Shown here: in pieces, positions 16,000 through 24,790 of the stretch
How positions within the stretch are numbered: position 1 is the first letter of the stretch
Layout of the letters: each line of letters opens with the position of its first letter
Notes under the pieces: model-generated
The model's database searches: none
What the model was told of the DNA's origin: nothing
Seen by the model: the letters and a program-made list of their open reading frames with translations, nothing else
Position numbers and translations under genes: made by a program
NCBI GenBank assembly: GCA_947176545.1
Contig: CAMWRB010000001.1
Coordinates: forward strand, 1-24,790
Length of the DNA stretch: 24,790 nucleotides
Source: an uncultured Porphyromonadaceae bacterium
Lineage (GTDB): Bacteria; Bacteroidota; Bacteroidia; Bacteroidales; Muribaculaceae
Direction: 5' to 3'

Positions 16000-16854
16000 T
16001 CACACGGCCGGAACCGCATCAGAAGCATCAGCCGTATCGGCATCCTCCGCCGGCTCAGTGCCGTCTTCAACCTCAGACTCCGTTTTGTCCTCTGTCTCGG
16101 CCTCGGCCATACCGGTCAGAAAGGCGTCGAGAGCCGCCGGCATCGAGAGCGCCTCCGGAGTCGGAGCCGCAAAATCCAGACGCAGACCGGCATCCTCAAC
16201 AGCCTTGGCGGCCGGGGCACCGAATGTGCCGATATACTTGCGGTCGCGGTCCTGGTCAAAGTCGGGGAAGTTCTTCTTCAGGGAATCGATACCTGCCGGA
16301 CTGAAGAAGAGCAGCAGGTCGTAATCGAACGGCTCATCCGGCGTGAAGTCATTGCTCACCGTGCGGTACATCACCGCCTTGGTGTAGGGTATTTCGTTTG
16401 CATCAAGCGCTGACAGATTATCCTTATTGACATCCGAGATGGGATACAGGAACTTCTCCTCCTTATTCTTGACCATCGACTGTATCAGCTGTGGGTCATC
16501 AAGTTTGCCGGAGGGTGCGAAAAATATCTTGCGCTTGCGATAGACTATATATTTCTGGAGATAGTGAGCGACAGCCTCCGTCTTGCAGAAGTATTTCATA
16601 GTGTCCGGCACCGTGACACGCATCTCCTCACACAGCCTGAAGAAATTATCCACGGCATGGCGAGCCGAAAAGATAACTGCCGTGTAGTCGGACAGATTTA
16701 TCTTGGAATGCCGGAACTCCTTGGCCGTCAAACCCTCTATCTTGATAAACTGACGGAACACTATCTCTACATTGTGTTTCGCTGCTATATCAAAATAGGG
16801 CGATTTCTGAGTGGTCGGACGAGGCTGAGAGACTAAAATCTTCTTTATGCTCAT
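16000..16854 (-). CDS. hemD: Uroporphyrinogen-III synthase
   Basis: Closes and rearranges hydroxymethylbilane to uroporphyrinogen III in tetrapyrrole synthesis. The 284-residue protein begins IKKILVSQPRPTTQKSPYFD, the typical strand-plus-R/P opening of the family. The two-domain layout is visible: VIFSARHAVDNFFR (near 60-73) is the domain-one signature, and LLFFSPAGIDSLKK with IGTFGAPAAKAVEDAG (near 180-220) is the domain-two signature. The family is poorly conserved, but this pattern and the DUF4271 neighbour support the call. About 35 residues at the end, rich in Glu, Asp, Ala and Thr, form an acidic tail beyond the normal enzyme. ATG start, 34 bases after the DUF4271 gene. Confidence 0.85.
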   Translation of the reverse strand: MSIKKILVSQPRPTTQKSPYFDIAAKHNVEIVFRQFIKIEGLTAKEFRHSKINLSDYTAVIFSARHAVDNFFRLCEEMRVTVPDTMKYFCKTEAVAHYLQKYIVYRKRKIFFAPSGKLDDPQLIQSMVKNKEEKFLYPISDVNKDNLSALDANEIPYTKAVMYRTVSNDFTPDEPFDYDLLLFFSPAGIDSLKKNFPDFDQDRDRKYIGTFGAPAAKAVEDAGLRLDFAAPTPEALSMPAALDAFLTGMAEAETEDKTESEVEDGTEPAEDADTADASDAVPAV

Positions 16855-16888
16855 TGTTATTCAGATGAGACGGATGGATATGGTCGCT

Positions 16889-17686
16889 TCAGAGGAGATG
16901 CTCACATACATAGTCCGCAGCTATGTATGTCAATATCAGCGGAACTATTTCTAAACTGCAAAGATAGTACAAAAATAGCAGCAATGAGCCACATTGTGAG
17001 AAAAATATTCGATATCCTTGCCAAATAAATACTATTTTAACAATTATTAGAACAATTAGTCCACACAAAACCCATATTTCCGTCTGCGATGAATAACAGA
17101 GCTCAAGCATCGCCGGAGGGAACAGAAGCAACGACCCGACACCCTGACCGGAGGTGAAACCGCGTATCCACATGTCGGTATGCAGGCCGTCGGTGAAGAT
17201 ATGACCGCAGATGTAATAACCGCACATCATCACTACGGTATACACCCCGACAATACCTGCGCACACTCCCATACACTCCACTTCGCGATAACCCAGCGCA
17301 CAGCTCAGCAACACACCTCCGCAACCTATCCACAGCAGGTTGAGAAGCACAAGAAACGACTTCTCACGCACGGTATCGTCAAAGACATTGCCGCGCTCAC
17401 GCACACTCGACATATCCTTAAGCAACGCGCGGACATAGCGGCTGTTGCTGCGGAAACGTATCGAGATTATGAAAAACAGCAACAACAACGGACAGAGTAT
17501 CAGAGACTCTGACCGCCAGTCGGTCGGCTCGCGACGGCTCACCTCTACAACCTCCTCACTCTTGCTGAACACAAGACCCCACTCGCGGGTGCTGTCGATA
17601 CCGGCGGTTATTTCCGCCGCACTGTCTGACACCGCACTATCCGCCGGGATGTCCGCTCCGTTGATGACACTCTGCTCCGGATACAT
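16889..17686 (-). CDS. DUF4271 integral membrane protein
   Basis: 265 residues. After about 58 polar residues there are roughly six hydrophobic segments, at about 59-78, 108-130, 135-160, 178-196, 203-225 and 232-258, so it is an inner-membrane protein. The length, the position just before hemD and the segment pattern fit DUF4271, a Bacteroidetes family without established function. It contains several cysteines in the membrane part (for example WIGCGG and MCGYYICGH). It is separated by 34 bases from genes on both sides, which places it inside the long leftward operon. No catalytic motif is visible. Confidence 0.75.
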   Translation of the reverse strand: MYPEQSVINGADIPADSAVSDSAAEITAGIDSTREWGLVFSKSEEVVEVSRREPTDWRSESLILCPLLLLFFIISIRFRSNSRYVRALLKDMSSVRERGNVFDDTVREKSFLVLLNLLWIGCGGVLLSCALGYREVECMGVCAGIVGVYTVVMMCGYYICGHIFTDGLHTDMWIRGFTSGQGVGSLLLFPPAMLELCYSSQTEIWVLCGLIVLIIVKIVFIWQGYRIFFSQCGSLLLFLYYLCSLEIVPLILTYIAADYVCEHLL

Positions 17687-17720
17687 TCAAATATCAATTA
17701 TCTTTCAAACTGTTACCACT

Positions 17721-18800
17721 CTATTTGAGCCAGCCGTTGGCTCGATACCAGGCTAAGCTCTCTCTGACTCCCTCGGCAAGGTCCACACGCGGGGCGAACC
17801 CGAATTCCTCCACCGCCTTACTGATATCCACCGTCCAGTTTCGCTGCTTCATGATGTTGTACTTGTCGCGATTGAGGGTCGAGGGTTGCCCCTTGGCCAC
17901 ACCGATACGCTCGGCTATGGCCGATACTAACTTCAATCCCCAGAGCGGGACACGTACGGGGAGTACAATCCGCTTTCCGAGCTCACGGGAGACGATTTTA
18001 CGGAACTCAGCCTGACTGTAGGATGACGGGTGAGCCACGATATACACCTCGCCGGCTCGGCCACGGTCGAGAGCATCATAGATGCAGCGGGCCAAATCCT
18101 CGACATACAGAAATGTCAGCTCCTGACGACGGTAACCGACAGAAAAGTCAAATCCACGGGCTATCGACTCCATCATCAGAAAATAGTCATGGTCGCGCGG
18201 ACCGTAGATGCCGGTCGCACGCAGTATGACAGTCGGTATCCCGGCGGTCTGCAACCACATCTCGGCCTTCAGTTTCGACGCACCGTATCGCGTGTTGGGC
18301 TGCGGCAGCATACGCTCGTTGAAAGGGGTGTAGCCCTTCTCGTCACCGACACCCATTGCAGACAGCGAACTCATATACACCATCTTTTCCGGCACTTTGC
18401 CCGAAGCATGCAACGCATCGGTAAAATAACGCAGATAGTCATAGTTTATTCGTGAGAAGTCGCTGAAACGCAAACATTTGGTCGCACCGAGATTATATAC
18501 TATATAATCCCACTTCTCACCCTCGGGCAACGCATCGTTCAGTGCTGTCACCATCGACTCCGGATTGTCAAAGTCGAACACGACAAACCGTATCGCGGCA
18601 TCCGTCAGATACTTGCGTGAGGTAGACGCACGTACTCCGGCCCAAACCTCATACCCGCGTTTCAATCCTTCGGCTACGATAAAGCCGCCGGCGAAGCCTC
18701 CCGCACCTACTACCAGCACCCGACGACGACGCGCTGACAAGGCGCCGTTTGACTCCTCTGCCTGTCGGGACGAGTCTATATTTGATTTTATCTCTGACAT
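17721..18800 (-). CDS. NAD-dependent epimerase/dehydratase (extended SDR)
   Basis: 359 residues. It has the extended short-chain dehydrogenase layout: glycine loop GAGGFAGG (G32, G35, G38), the strand after it ending VRAS, catalytic Ser145 in MSSLSAMG, and Tyr172 with Lys176 in RYGASKLKAE. The substrate-binding C-terminal half contains LRATGIYGPRDHDYFLMM and VEDLARCIYDALDRG. Such enzymes change nucleotide sugars or related hydroxy compounds; the substrate here is not evident. The ATG at 18800 is chosen, since the longer TTG reading overlaps the preceding gene's stop. Residues 1-23 are a polar extension before the Rossmann strand. It lies five bases after the deacetylase, so the two are almost certainly cotranscribed. 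Confidence 0.88.
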   Translation of the reverse strand: MSEIKSNIDSSRQAEESNGALSARRRRVLVVGAGGFAGGFIVAEGLKRGYEVWAGVRASTSRKYLTDAAIRFVVFDFDNPESMVTALNDALPEGEKWDYIVYNLGATKCLRFSDFSRINYDYLRYFTDALHASGKVPEKMVYMSSLSAMGVGDEKGYTPFNERMLPQPNTRYGASKLKAEMWLQTAGIPTVILRATGIYGPRDHDYFLMMESIARGFDFSVGYRRQELTFLYVEDLARCIYDALDRGRAGEVYIVAHPSSYSQAEFRKIVSRELGKRIVLPVRVPLWGLKLVSAIAERIGVAKGQPSTLNRDKYNIMKQRNWTVDISKAVEEFGFAPRVDLAEGVRESLAWYRANGWLK

Positions 18801-18805
18801 TTGTA

Positions 18806-19435
18806 TCAAAAGGTCTTAAATTTATATCCCTCTCCTATCAACCATTCCAACGAAGCCGGCAATGCCTCGCGCAGACGCGGCATGCTCTTGACCGAGTCAT
18901 GAAACACGATGATGGAACCATCCCGCGTCCACCGACGCACATTGGCCACAACATCCTCCGCGCTCAGATGGCGGCTGTAATCACGAGTCACTACATCGTA
19001 CATCACCACCCGGTAATCACACGACAAAGCCCGCAGTTGTCCCGGCTTGAGCCATCCGTGCGGCGGCCGCAACAAGTCGCTCTCTATATACTCCGACGCC
19101 TCGGCCACATCTTCCAGATAGGCTGACGTCGTGACACGGAAACCACGGAGATGATGATGAGTATGATTGCCGATTCGGTGACCGCGACCGGTGACCTCGG
19201 ATAACAGTTCCGGATACCGCCGGGCGTTCTCACCAACCATAAAGAAGGTTGCCTTCACACCATATTTATCCAGAATATCCAGCACCCACGGGGTTGCCTC
19301 CGGCACAGGACCGTCATCAAATGTCAGCCATACGCTCTTTCCATCCGGAGCCGGAGGCATACGGAATATTCCTCCGGGCACAAGACGTCGGAACCACTCG
19401 GGCGGACGCTCTATATATCGGTCTAACAACGACAC
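18806..19435 (-). CDS. Polysaccharide deacetylase (NodB/CE4 family)
   Basis: 209 residues, about the size of a bare NodB domain. CE4 enzymes remove N- or O-acetyl groups from glycans with a metal ion. All expected motifs are present: TFDDGP (38-43) with the catalytic and metal aspartates, the metal histidines H91 and H95 in GNHTHHH, RPPHG near 118 and the closing VFHDS. The fourth-position residue of RPPHG is His rather than the more usual Tyr. No signal peptide or membrane anchor is seen, so it would act in the cytoplasm, perhaps on a lipid-linked or nucleotide-linked sugar. GTG start at 19435, or TTG at 19429. Part of the glycosylation-related head of the operon. Confidence 0.88.
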   Translation of the reverse strand: MSLLDRYIERPPEWFRRLVPGGIFRMPPAPDGKSVWLTFDDGPVPEATPWVLDILDKYGVKATFFMVGENARRYPELLSEVTGRGHRIGNHTHHHLRGFRVTTSAYLEDVAEASEYIESDLLRPPHGWLKPGQLRALSCDYRVVMYDVVTRDYSRHLSAEDVVANVRRWTRDGSIIVFHDSVKSMPRLREALPASLEWLIGEGYKFKTF

Positions 19436-19501
19436 TTTACCGGTCTATTGACTGATTGTGTACTCTCGCCGCGACGTGACATCTCACCTCACTCCGTCAT
19501 G

Positions 19502-22500
19502 TTACAGGCCGTGAAGACCCGCAAATTCACTCCATATGCGCTCCGTACGCGCACGATTCAGCTTGCGGTACTCCTCATACTGCTCAAGGTCGGACTCCTT
19601 GCCTCCCTGGTCGATATAGAAGTTGATGGCGCGCACCATCATACTGTCCACAAGACGTTCGTCGTCACTCGTAGCGGCATACTCTTCGGGACTCATACGC
19701 TCAAGATTATTGACTATCTCGGCATACTTGGCCACCTCTTCGGCAAGCTCCTCCAGAGAATATTCCGATTCACCCGAAGATGAAACACCGTTATATAGCT
19801 GGTCATACAGACGCTTCAGCGTGCCTTCGTCATAGCCCGTACCCTCCAGAGCGGCTGTCACTTTCTCCGGCTTGCCGCCATACTGCTTGTATAGCTCGAT
19901 GAGACGGTAATACTGGTATGGCATCAAACGAGAGTCATAAGTCATCGATGACGCACCGAATGTATTCATTATCATAGCATTATAACGCAGATATTCGGCG
20001 TTTCGCGTCAGCATCCGCTCCAGTATCTCCATGCCTCGCTTCTGAGCGTTCTTATCGCCTGTCTCCTTGCCGGCATCTATCAAAATCTGTGCGGAGGTCT
20101 GACCTAACGACATATCCATAGATGAGACACGCTCAGACAGATTGTCCAACATTGTGTTAATCGTTCTGATTGCCTTGGTGTATGACTCACGGGCAAGCTT
20201 GCTGTTACCCTGACGCTTATAGGTATCGCCCTCATATAGCAACTCGCTCGCAACCTCGGTCATGGAGTTACGGGTCGAATAGAGCATACGTCGAGCCGTC
20301 TCGTCGAAATAGGGCACTTTACCGGAAGTATCGGCACCGCCCCAGCGGTATTTCGACGTTACAACATCATACGCACGGTCCGTGCGGGGCGCCTTACCCT
20401 CCTGAAGTGTCGGAACCAACTGATGGGTCATACCGGTCGAGCGCAGATAGTCGGTCAGACCGAGATGATATTCATCCCCGACGGTGGAACACCAGTATAT
20501 CGGACGTTCCCAACCGTTGGCGGCATTGGTGGCTATGATGTCGAGCATCAGCACCTCACCGAGACTCAGATATCCCTTCTGACGGAATGCCTGTGTCTGC
20601 GACAGGTCCACCACTATCTGATTCTGAATCAGTGCGGTGTCCTTGAGTGCGACAAGTCCGCGTTCTACAACTGCTTTCTTATCCACCGGTATGGTGACAA
20701 TGCTGCTCGGCAGACTGCGGTAGCCGTAATCCGCGTCCGTGCTCTTACCGGAATATAACAATTTAAGACTCGACAACAGGTCTGCCGGAGCTTTCTCACG
20801 ACCCAGAGTCGTCACATCGTTCAGACCGTAAGCCAAATCTTCGGGTCGTGCCGTGAAGTTCACGCCCGGAGCCGTGTACGAGGGCATACGCATCTGATTG
20901 TAATACCAGTCTGAGGCCAGATATGAGAGATTGATAATCTTGACATCGGGACGTACTCCCTCGACTTCCTGCGCGTACCATAGCGGGAATGTATCGTTGT
21001 CACCGTTACAGAATACGATGGCATTCGGCTCCAATGACTCAAGATAGTTGATGGCATAATCGCGCGCCGCATACCTGCCCGAACGGTCATGGTCGTCCCA
21101 TGTCTGAGACACCATCTGCAGCGGGATTACCATACTGGCCGCGCAAGCCACAACGGCGGCCCACTTCTCCTTATCCTTCATCACACGACACAGCAACCGC
21201 CACAGGCCGGCCACACCCATGCCTATCCAGATGGCATACGCGTAGAAGCTGCCGGCAAACGCATAATCACGTTCACGCGGCTGAAGCGGGGTCTGGTTCA
21301 GATACAGCACGATGGCTATACCGGTCATGAAGAAGAGGAAGAAGACTATCCAGAACTGCTCGATACCGCGGCGTCCGGCAAACGACTGCCATACCAGACC
21401 TATCAGACCCAGGATTAAGGGCAGCATGAAGTAGCGGTTGTGACCCGCGTTATTCTTACCTAAATCCGACGGCAACAGACTCTGGTCGCCCAGACGGATA
21501 TTGTCGATGAACGGTATGCCGCTTATCCAGTTGCCGGCATCAAGCTCACCGTGCTGATTGAGCACATCGTTCTGACGACCGGCAAAGTTCCACATGAAAT
21601 AACGCAGATACATGTGGTTGAGCTGATAGTTGAAGAAGTATGCGAGATTCTGAGCCATCGTCGGCTTATACACCCTCTTTTCAGGATAGAATATCGCTCC
21701 GGTCATCTCATTATATTCCGGCTGACGCATCAGGTCCAGCTCATTGACTTTATCACCCTCCTCGGTCACGGCAGTAACAGTCACAAGCTGCCCGGGCACC
21801 GTGTCCATACGGACCCATTCGGCGTAGGCCGACGCATGCTGACGGCTGTAGAGACGCGGGAAGAGCATGTCAAGCTCCGGATTCATTTTCGCCTCCGGCT
21901 TATAATCGCGCAATACATAGAAGTCTCCCTCACGCGCTGACAGACGGGCGTTCCGGTCGATATCCGATTCGGTCAGCAGATTAAATTCCGATTTGGGAGT
22001 CGCTCCATGCACTCCGCGTGCATACAAAGCCTTACCCTTACTCACCACCTGACCGGAATAGACAGGTACAGGCATCGTCACCGGCACACCCGACTCGTCA
22101 TAGAATAAGGTGTCGACGGCTGTATAGGCCAGTTTCTTAACCGGTGAACTATACATAGTCTCTCCATATATCAAGGGGTTTTCACCATACTGCTCGCGCG
22201 ACAGATATGCCGCCAGGTCAAACACGTTGTCCGGTGAATTCTGATTCATCGGAGTGTCGGCCGTCGAGCGTATCAGTATCAGCGCATAACTGCTGTAACC
22301 CACAAAAATCACCATTATGCTCCACATCGTGATGTTGAGCACACGACGCGATACACGCTCACCATATTTCGTAAACAGGAATACACCCAAGGCTAAAAGC
22401 AGTAGCCAGCCGACCCATGCACCGGCAAAGAAGAGCATACCGCTCATCAGTACCGACAGAAGGAACGACACATTCACCCACAGGCGACTCTCTCCGCGTG

Positions 22501-23356
22501 ACAACGCGTATATTGACCAGCCGAACACACATAGAGCCACAACGCCATAGATTATAGCCCCGCTGTTGAACGACCATCCGAGCGTATTGACACAGAACAA
22601 TTCAAACACCTGGGCAACCTTGACAAAGCCGGGAGCGAGACCGTACAGCACCAGTACAACTATCGCAAACGATATCAGCAGCGCGATGAGTGACTTCACC
22701 AAATTCATGTCGCTGTACTTGCGGTATGCATATACCAGCACAATGGCCGGAATACAAAGCAGGTTCAGAAGATGGACCGCTATACTGACACCTATGATAT
22801 AGGCTATAAGTATCAGATAGCGGTCGCTTGACGCATCGTCAGCTCTGTTTTCCCACTTTAATATCAACCAGAATACCAAGGCCGTGCAGAAGCTCGAGAA
22901 AGCATAGACCTCACCTTCGACTGCCGAAAACCAGAAAGTGTCGCTCCAGCAGTATGCCAGTGAGCCAACTGCCGCCGAACCCATTATTATCAGATATTGG
23001 GTCAGGGATAGCTCGCCACGCTCATCGTCGCGCACCGTCAGACGACGCACCAGATGGGATATCGTCCAGAACAGCAGCAGAATAGTCAGTGCCGACAACA
23101 GACCGCTCATCGCGTTCACCATCACCGACACATACTCCTGACCGGGAGCAAAATTGGCAAAAAAGCGCGCTGTCAGCATAAAGATGGGGTTGCCCGGCGG
23201 GTGTCCAACCTCAAGCTTATCCGCCTGAATGATAAACTCGCCGCAGTCCCAATAAGAAGCTGTCGGCTCAAGAGTAAGCCAATAGGTAGCTAAAGCGATG
23301 ACAAACACCACCCAGCCACCTATATTATTTATCAAATTATACTTGTGTGTTATCAT
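19502..23356 (-). CDS. DUF2723 family GT-C-type membrane glycosyltransferase (long paralog)
   Basis: 1284 residues. Same family and layout as the protein at 632-3739 but with canonical signatures: YWDCGEF (35-41), GHPPGNP (51-57), the membrane-loop block QPRERDYAFAGSFYAYAIW and NGDNDTFPLWYAQEV. About a dozen membrane helices occupy the first half; the second half is soluble. The C-terminal 280 residues contain helical TPR-like repeats (for example YEGDTYKRQGNSKLARESYTKA cut at its first 20 residues, YEGDTYKRQGNSKLARESYT), absent or short in the paralog. By relation to TMEM260 a protein O-glycosyltransferase role is inferred. The ATG at 23356 is chosen: it gives MITHKYN before the first helix, while a TTG at 23410 lies in the promoter. 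First gene of the long operon. Confidence 0.9.
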   Translation of the reverse strand: MITHKYNLINNIGGWVVFVIALATYWLTLEPTASYWDCGEFIIQADKLEVGHPPGNPIFMLTARFFANFAPGQEYVSVMVNAMSGLLSALTILLLFWTISHLVRRLTVRDDERGELSLTQYLIIMGSAAVGSLAYCWSDTFWFSAVEGEVYAFSSFCTALVFWLILKWENRADDASSDRYLILIAYIIGVSIAVHLLNLLCIPAIVLVYAYRKYSDMNLVKSLIALLISFAIVVLVLYGLAPGFVKVAQVFELFCVNTLGWSFNSGAIIYGVVALCVFGWSIYALSRGESRLWVNVSFLLSVLMSGMLFFAGAWVGWLLLLALGVFLFTKYGERVSRRVLNITMWSIMVIFVGYSSYALILIRSTADTPMNQNSPDNVFDLAAYLSREQYGENPLIYGETMYSSPVKKLAYTAVDTLFYDESGVPVTMPVPVYSGQVVSKGKALYARGVHGATPKSEFNLLTESDIDRNARLSAREGDFYVLRDYKPEAKMNPELDMLFPRLYSRQHASAYAEWVRMDTVPGQLVTVTAVTEEGDKVNELDLMRQPEYNEMTGAIFYPEKRVYKPTMAQNLAYFFNYQLNHMYLRYFMWNFAGRQNDVLNQHGELDAGNWISGIPFIDNIRLGDQSLLPSDLGKNNAGHNRYFMLPLILGLIGLVWQSFAGRRGIEQFWIVFFLFFMTGIAIVLYLNQTPLQPRERDYAFAGSFYAYAIWIGMGVAGLWRLLCRVMKDKEKWAAVVACAASMVIPLQMVSQTWDDHDRSGRYAARDYAINYLESLEPNAIVFCNGDNDTFPLWYAQEVEGVRPDVKIINLSYLASDWYYNQMRMPSYTAPGVNFTARPEDLAYGLNDVTTLGREKAPADLLSSLKLLYSGKSTDADYGYRSLPSSIVTIPVDKKAVVERGLVALKDTALIQNQIVVDLSQTQAFRQKGYLSLGEVLMLDIIATNAANGWERPIYWCSTVGDEYHLGLTDYLRSTGMTHQLVPTLQEGKAPRTDRAYDVVTSKYRWGGADTSGKVPYFDETARRMLYSTRNSMTEVASELLYEGDTYKRQGNSKLARESYTKAIRTINTMLDNLSERVSSMDMSLGQTSAQILIDAGKETGDKNAQKRGMEILERMLTRNAEYLRYNAMIMNTFGASSMTYDSRLMPYQYYRLIELYKQYGGKPEKVTAALEGTGYDEGTLKRLYDQLYNGVSSSGESEYSLEELAEEVAKYAEIVNNLERMSPEEYAATSDDERLVDSMMVRAINFYIDQGGKESDLEQYEEYRKLNRARTERIWSEFAGLHGL

Positions 23357-23380
23357 ACAAATAGTAATACGTACAATCTG

Positions 23381-23411
23381 CAAATTTAAGAAAATTATCT
23401 GATAACACAAT
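23381..23411 (-). promoter_or_regulatory. Promoter of the long DUF2723-to-coiled-coil operon
   Basis: The minus strand has ATTG (23411-23408, three of four bases of TTTG), a 19-base spacer, and TAAATTTG (23388-23381), a full TAnnTTTG match. The start would be near 23374, giving a leader of about 18 bases. No comparable site was found before hemD or the receiver/ATP-grasp gene. Confidence 0.62.
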
Positions 23412-23439
23412 AATCACCCCGAAATTCACCCCCGTCAAG

Positions 23440-23462
23440 CCTTACAATGAGCCTACAATGAG
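23440..23462. repeat. Imperfect tandem duplication over the porin stop codon
   Basis: CCTTACAATGAG (23440-23451) is followed directly by CCTACAATGAG (23452-23462), which differs by one missing T. The second copy holds the porin's last codons and its TAG stop. Confidence 0.6.
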
Positions 23463-24733
23463 AGCTGAAGCATAGTCTGGATACGATTGTCATGATGCGA
23501 CAGACCGTTCATATCCACACGGCGTCCCCATACATACTCTATACCCCATGTCAGAACGGAATTGATGTTGTAGAAGACATTGCCTACAGCATACTGACCG
23601 TAACGATACTGCTCGGGCCAATCTCCCGAATACTTCTTGGCATAATTGCGCAGGTGTGAATAGGTAGCCGAGCAATATACCTTCGGAGAGAAATTATACT
23701 GCAACCCGGCATAAGCACCCCAGGCCATCACAGCATTAAGACGGCCAACTGCATCTGCATCCGGAGTCATATCGAGACCACATCCCTCCAAATCCTGGAA
23801 ATAGCTCGTTATACCGTTACCGAACGCTCCCTGATAGTAAGCACGCAGATTGGGAATAATCTCGGCCGAACCGCTCACCTTGACACCCCAGCCTACCTTG
23901 TCGCGGTTGCTGTTGGTAGCCAAATCACGATATATCATATTACGCACGATACCCGACATACGTACCCAGCTGTTGTTTCCCCATGAATATTGAGCATAAA
24001 ACGGCACATCCGGCACACGCTGATTGACAACAGCAGTATTATGACCGACCGTATAGGACGCTATCGGCATCTCCAGACCGGCACCGATGCTCCAGTGCTT
24101 GTTGAATGAGTGACGGTAATCAATCACGGCATTCGGAATGCTTGTCATGGCATTCGGACCCTCATAGTCAATCGTCGGCACACCTGCAGCCATATCTGCA
24201 AAGAGGGAATAGTCATAACCGACAGTAAATCCGCGATACTTCAAGTAAGCATATTGCAGCGCGGGAGTATAATTGTTGCCTAAGAGATTCATACTCACAT
24301 ACAGGCCAATCTTATTGGGATTGTCGGGCAAAGCAACCATATTCAGGTAGACATTGCTCTGCTGCGCACTGATATTGACCTTACCGCCGTTTCCAGGTAC
24401 AGGATTCATATTGATGTCGGAGGTCACAAACTCATTTGGATTGTCAATCGGGTCGCCGAAATCAAATCCCAAAGTACCCTTGATAGTAGCGCCGATACCT
24501 AAATAAAAGAGATTATTCTTACCAACAATCGCGAACCGAGGAGCATCCGTAACATTGTATGCTGCGGGCGAATTGAGCTTGAACGCCTCGATAACCTTTA
24601 CACTATCTTCCAGATTATTCATCAGAAGAGAGACCGGACGATTAGAATGGGAGGGATGCGCATCCTGCGCATAGACCAAAGCCGGAGAGAGCGCACATGC
24701 ACTTACTGCCAAACCGAGTATAAAATGCTTCAT
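23453..24733 (-). CDS. DcaP-like outer-membrane porin
   Basis: 426 residues. A classical signal peptide (about 1-22, ending ALVYA before QDAHP) is followed by a short helical linker (LLMNNLEDSVKVIEAFKL) and a beta barrel of alternating hydrophobic and aromatic strands, ending in QTMLQLSL. The barrel contains FAIVGKNNLFYLGIGATIKG near the start and YDYSLFADMAAGVPTIDYEG, both of which I associate with the DcaP-like porin family. DcaP is a trimeric channel for small, often acidic solutes. The terminal residue is Leu where Phe is common. It is monocistronic by position: the next gene leftward has its own promoter. The region upstream to the window edge is AT-rich, with no exact promoter match. 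Confidence 0.82.
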   Translation of the reverse strand: MKHFILGLAVSACALSPALVYAQDAHPSHSNRPVSLLMNNLEDSVKVIEAFKLNSPAAYNVTDAPRFAIVGKNNLFYLGIGATIKGTLGFDFGDPIDNPNEFVTSDINMNPVPGNGGKVNISAQQSNVYLNMVALPDNPNKIGLYVSMNLLGNNYTPALQYAYLKYRGFTVGYDYSLFADMAAGVPTIDYEGPNAMTSIPNAVIDYRHSFNKHWSIGAGLEMPIASYTVGHNTAVVNQRVPDVPFYAQYSWGNNSWVRMSGIVRNMIYRDLATNSNRDKVGWGVKVSGSAEIIPNLRAYYQGAFGNGITSYFQDLEGCGLDMTPDADAVGRLNAVMAWGAYAGLQYNFSPKVYCSATYSHLRNYAKKYSGDWPEQYRYGQYAVGNVFYNINSVLTWGIEYVWGRRVDMNGLSHHDNRIQTMLQLSL

Positions 24734-24790
24734 AATATCTCAATTTTAATAATTAATAATTCAAAATAAAATCAATACTATGAATATAAA

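Noticed and set aside
15927..16413. Three overlapping plus-strand frames opposite the hemD end
   Set aside because: They mirror the acidic repeat-like HemD tail; Pro/Ser/Arg-rich translations with no structure.

Overview
The window is bacterial and looks like a Bacteroidales chromosome, possibly Muribaculaceae. The signs are promoters of the Bacteroidetes type (TTTG, 19-20 bases, TAnnTTTG), almost no Shine-Dalgarno sequences, acidic residues right after lipoprotein cysteines, and families typical of the phylum (two DUF2723 GT-C proteins, DUF4271 next to hemD, a DcaP-like porin). The family-level placement is inference only. Most genes have moderate GC content. Two islands are clearly AT-richer: 3.8-5.85 kb and 11.2-12.35 kb.

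Layout. 57-3739 (minus): a DUF2723 glycosyltransferase-like membrane protein followed by shikimate kinase. 3904-5735 (minus): an intact promoter, a C10 (streptopain-type) cysteine protease reduced by an internal deletion to its signal peptide and its last 77 residues, and, three bases later, an intact 453-residue surface lipoprotein with a C-terminal calcium-type beta/gamma-crystallin domain. 5785-8135 (plus): an alanine-dehydrogenase-like protein without recognisable catalytic residues, then a GT4 glycosyltransferase. 8303-11214 (minus): DNA polymerase I with its own promoter and an eroded proofreading domain. 11165-11549: a 385-base gap with four hairpin-forming inverted repeats. 11550-12284 (minus): a PIN-domain toxin/antitoxin pair with a consensus promoter.

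12350-23411 (minus) reads as one long operon starting at a promoter near 23.39 kb: the second DUF2723 protein, a polysaccharide deacetylase, an NAD-dependent epimerase/dehydratase, DUF4271, HemD, a 1005-residue double-receiver/ATP-grasp (PEP/pyruvate-binding) fusion, and an overlapping coiled-coil protein. 23453-24733 (minus) is a DcaP-like outer-membrane porin upstream of that promoter.

Envelope glycosylation is the recurring theme: two DUF2723 proteins, GT4, deacetylase and epimerase. The least described pieces are the receiver/ATP-grasp fusion with its overlapping coiled-coil partner, and the crystallin lipoprotein that has outlived its adjacent protease. No phage, insertion sequence, CRISPR array, tRNA or rRNA was seen.
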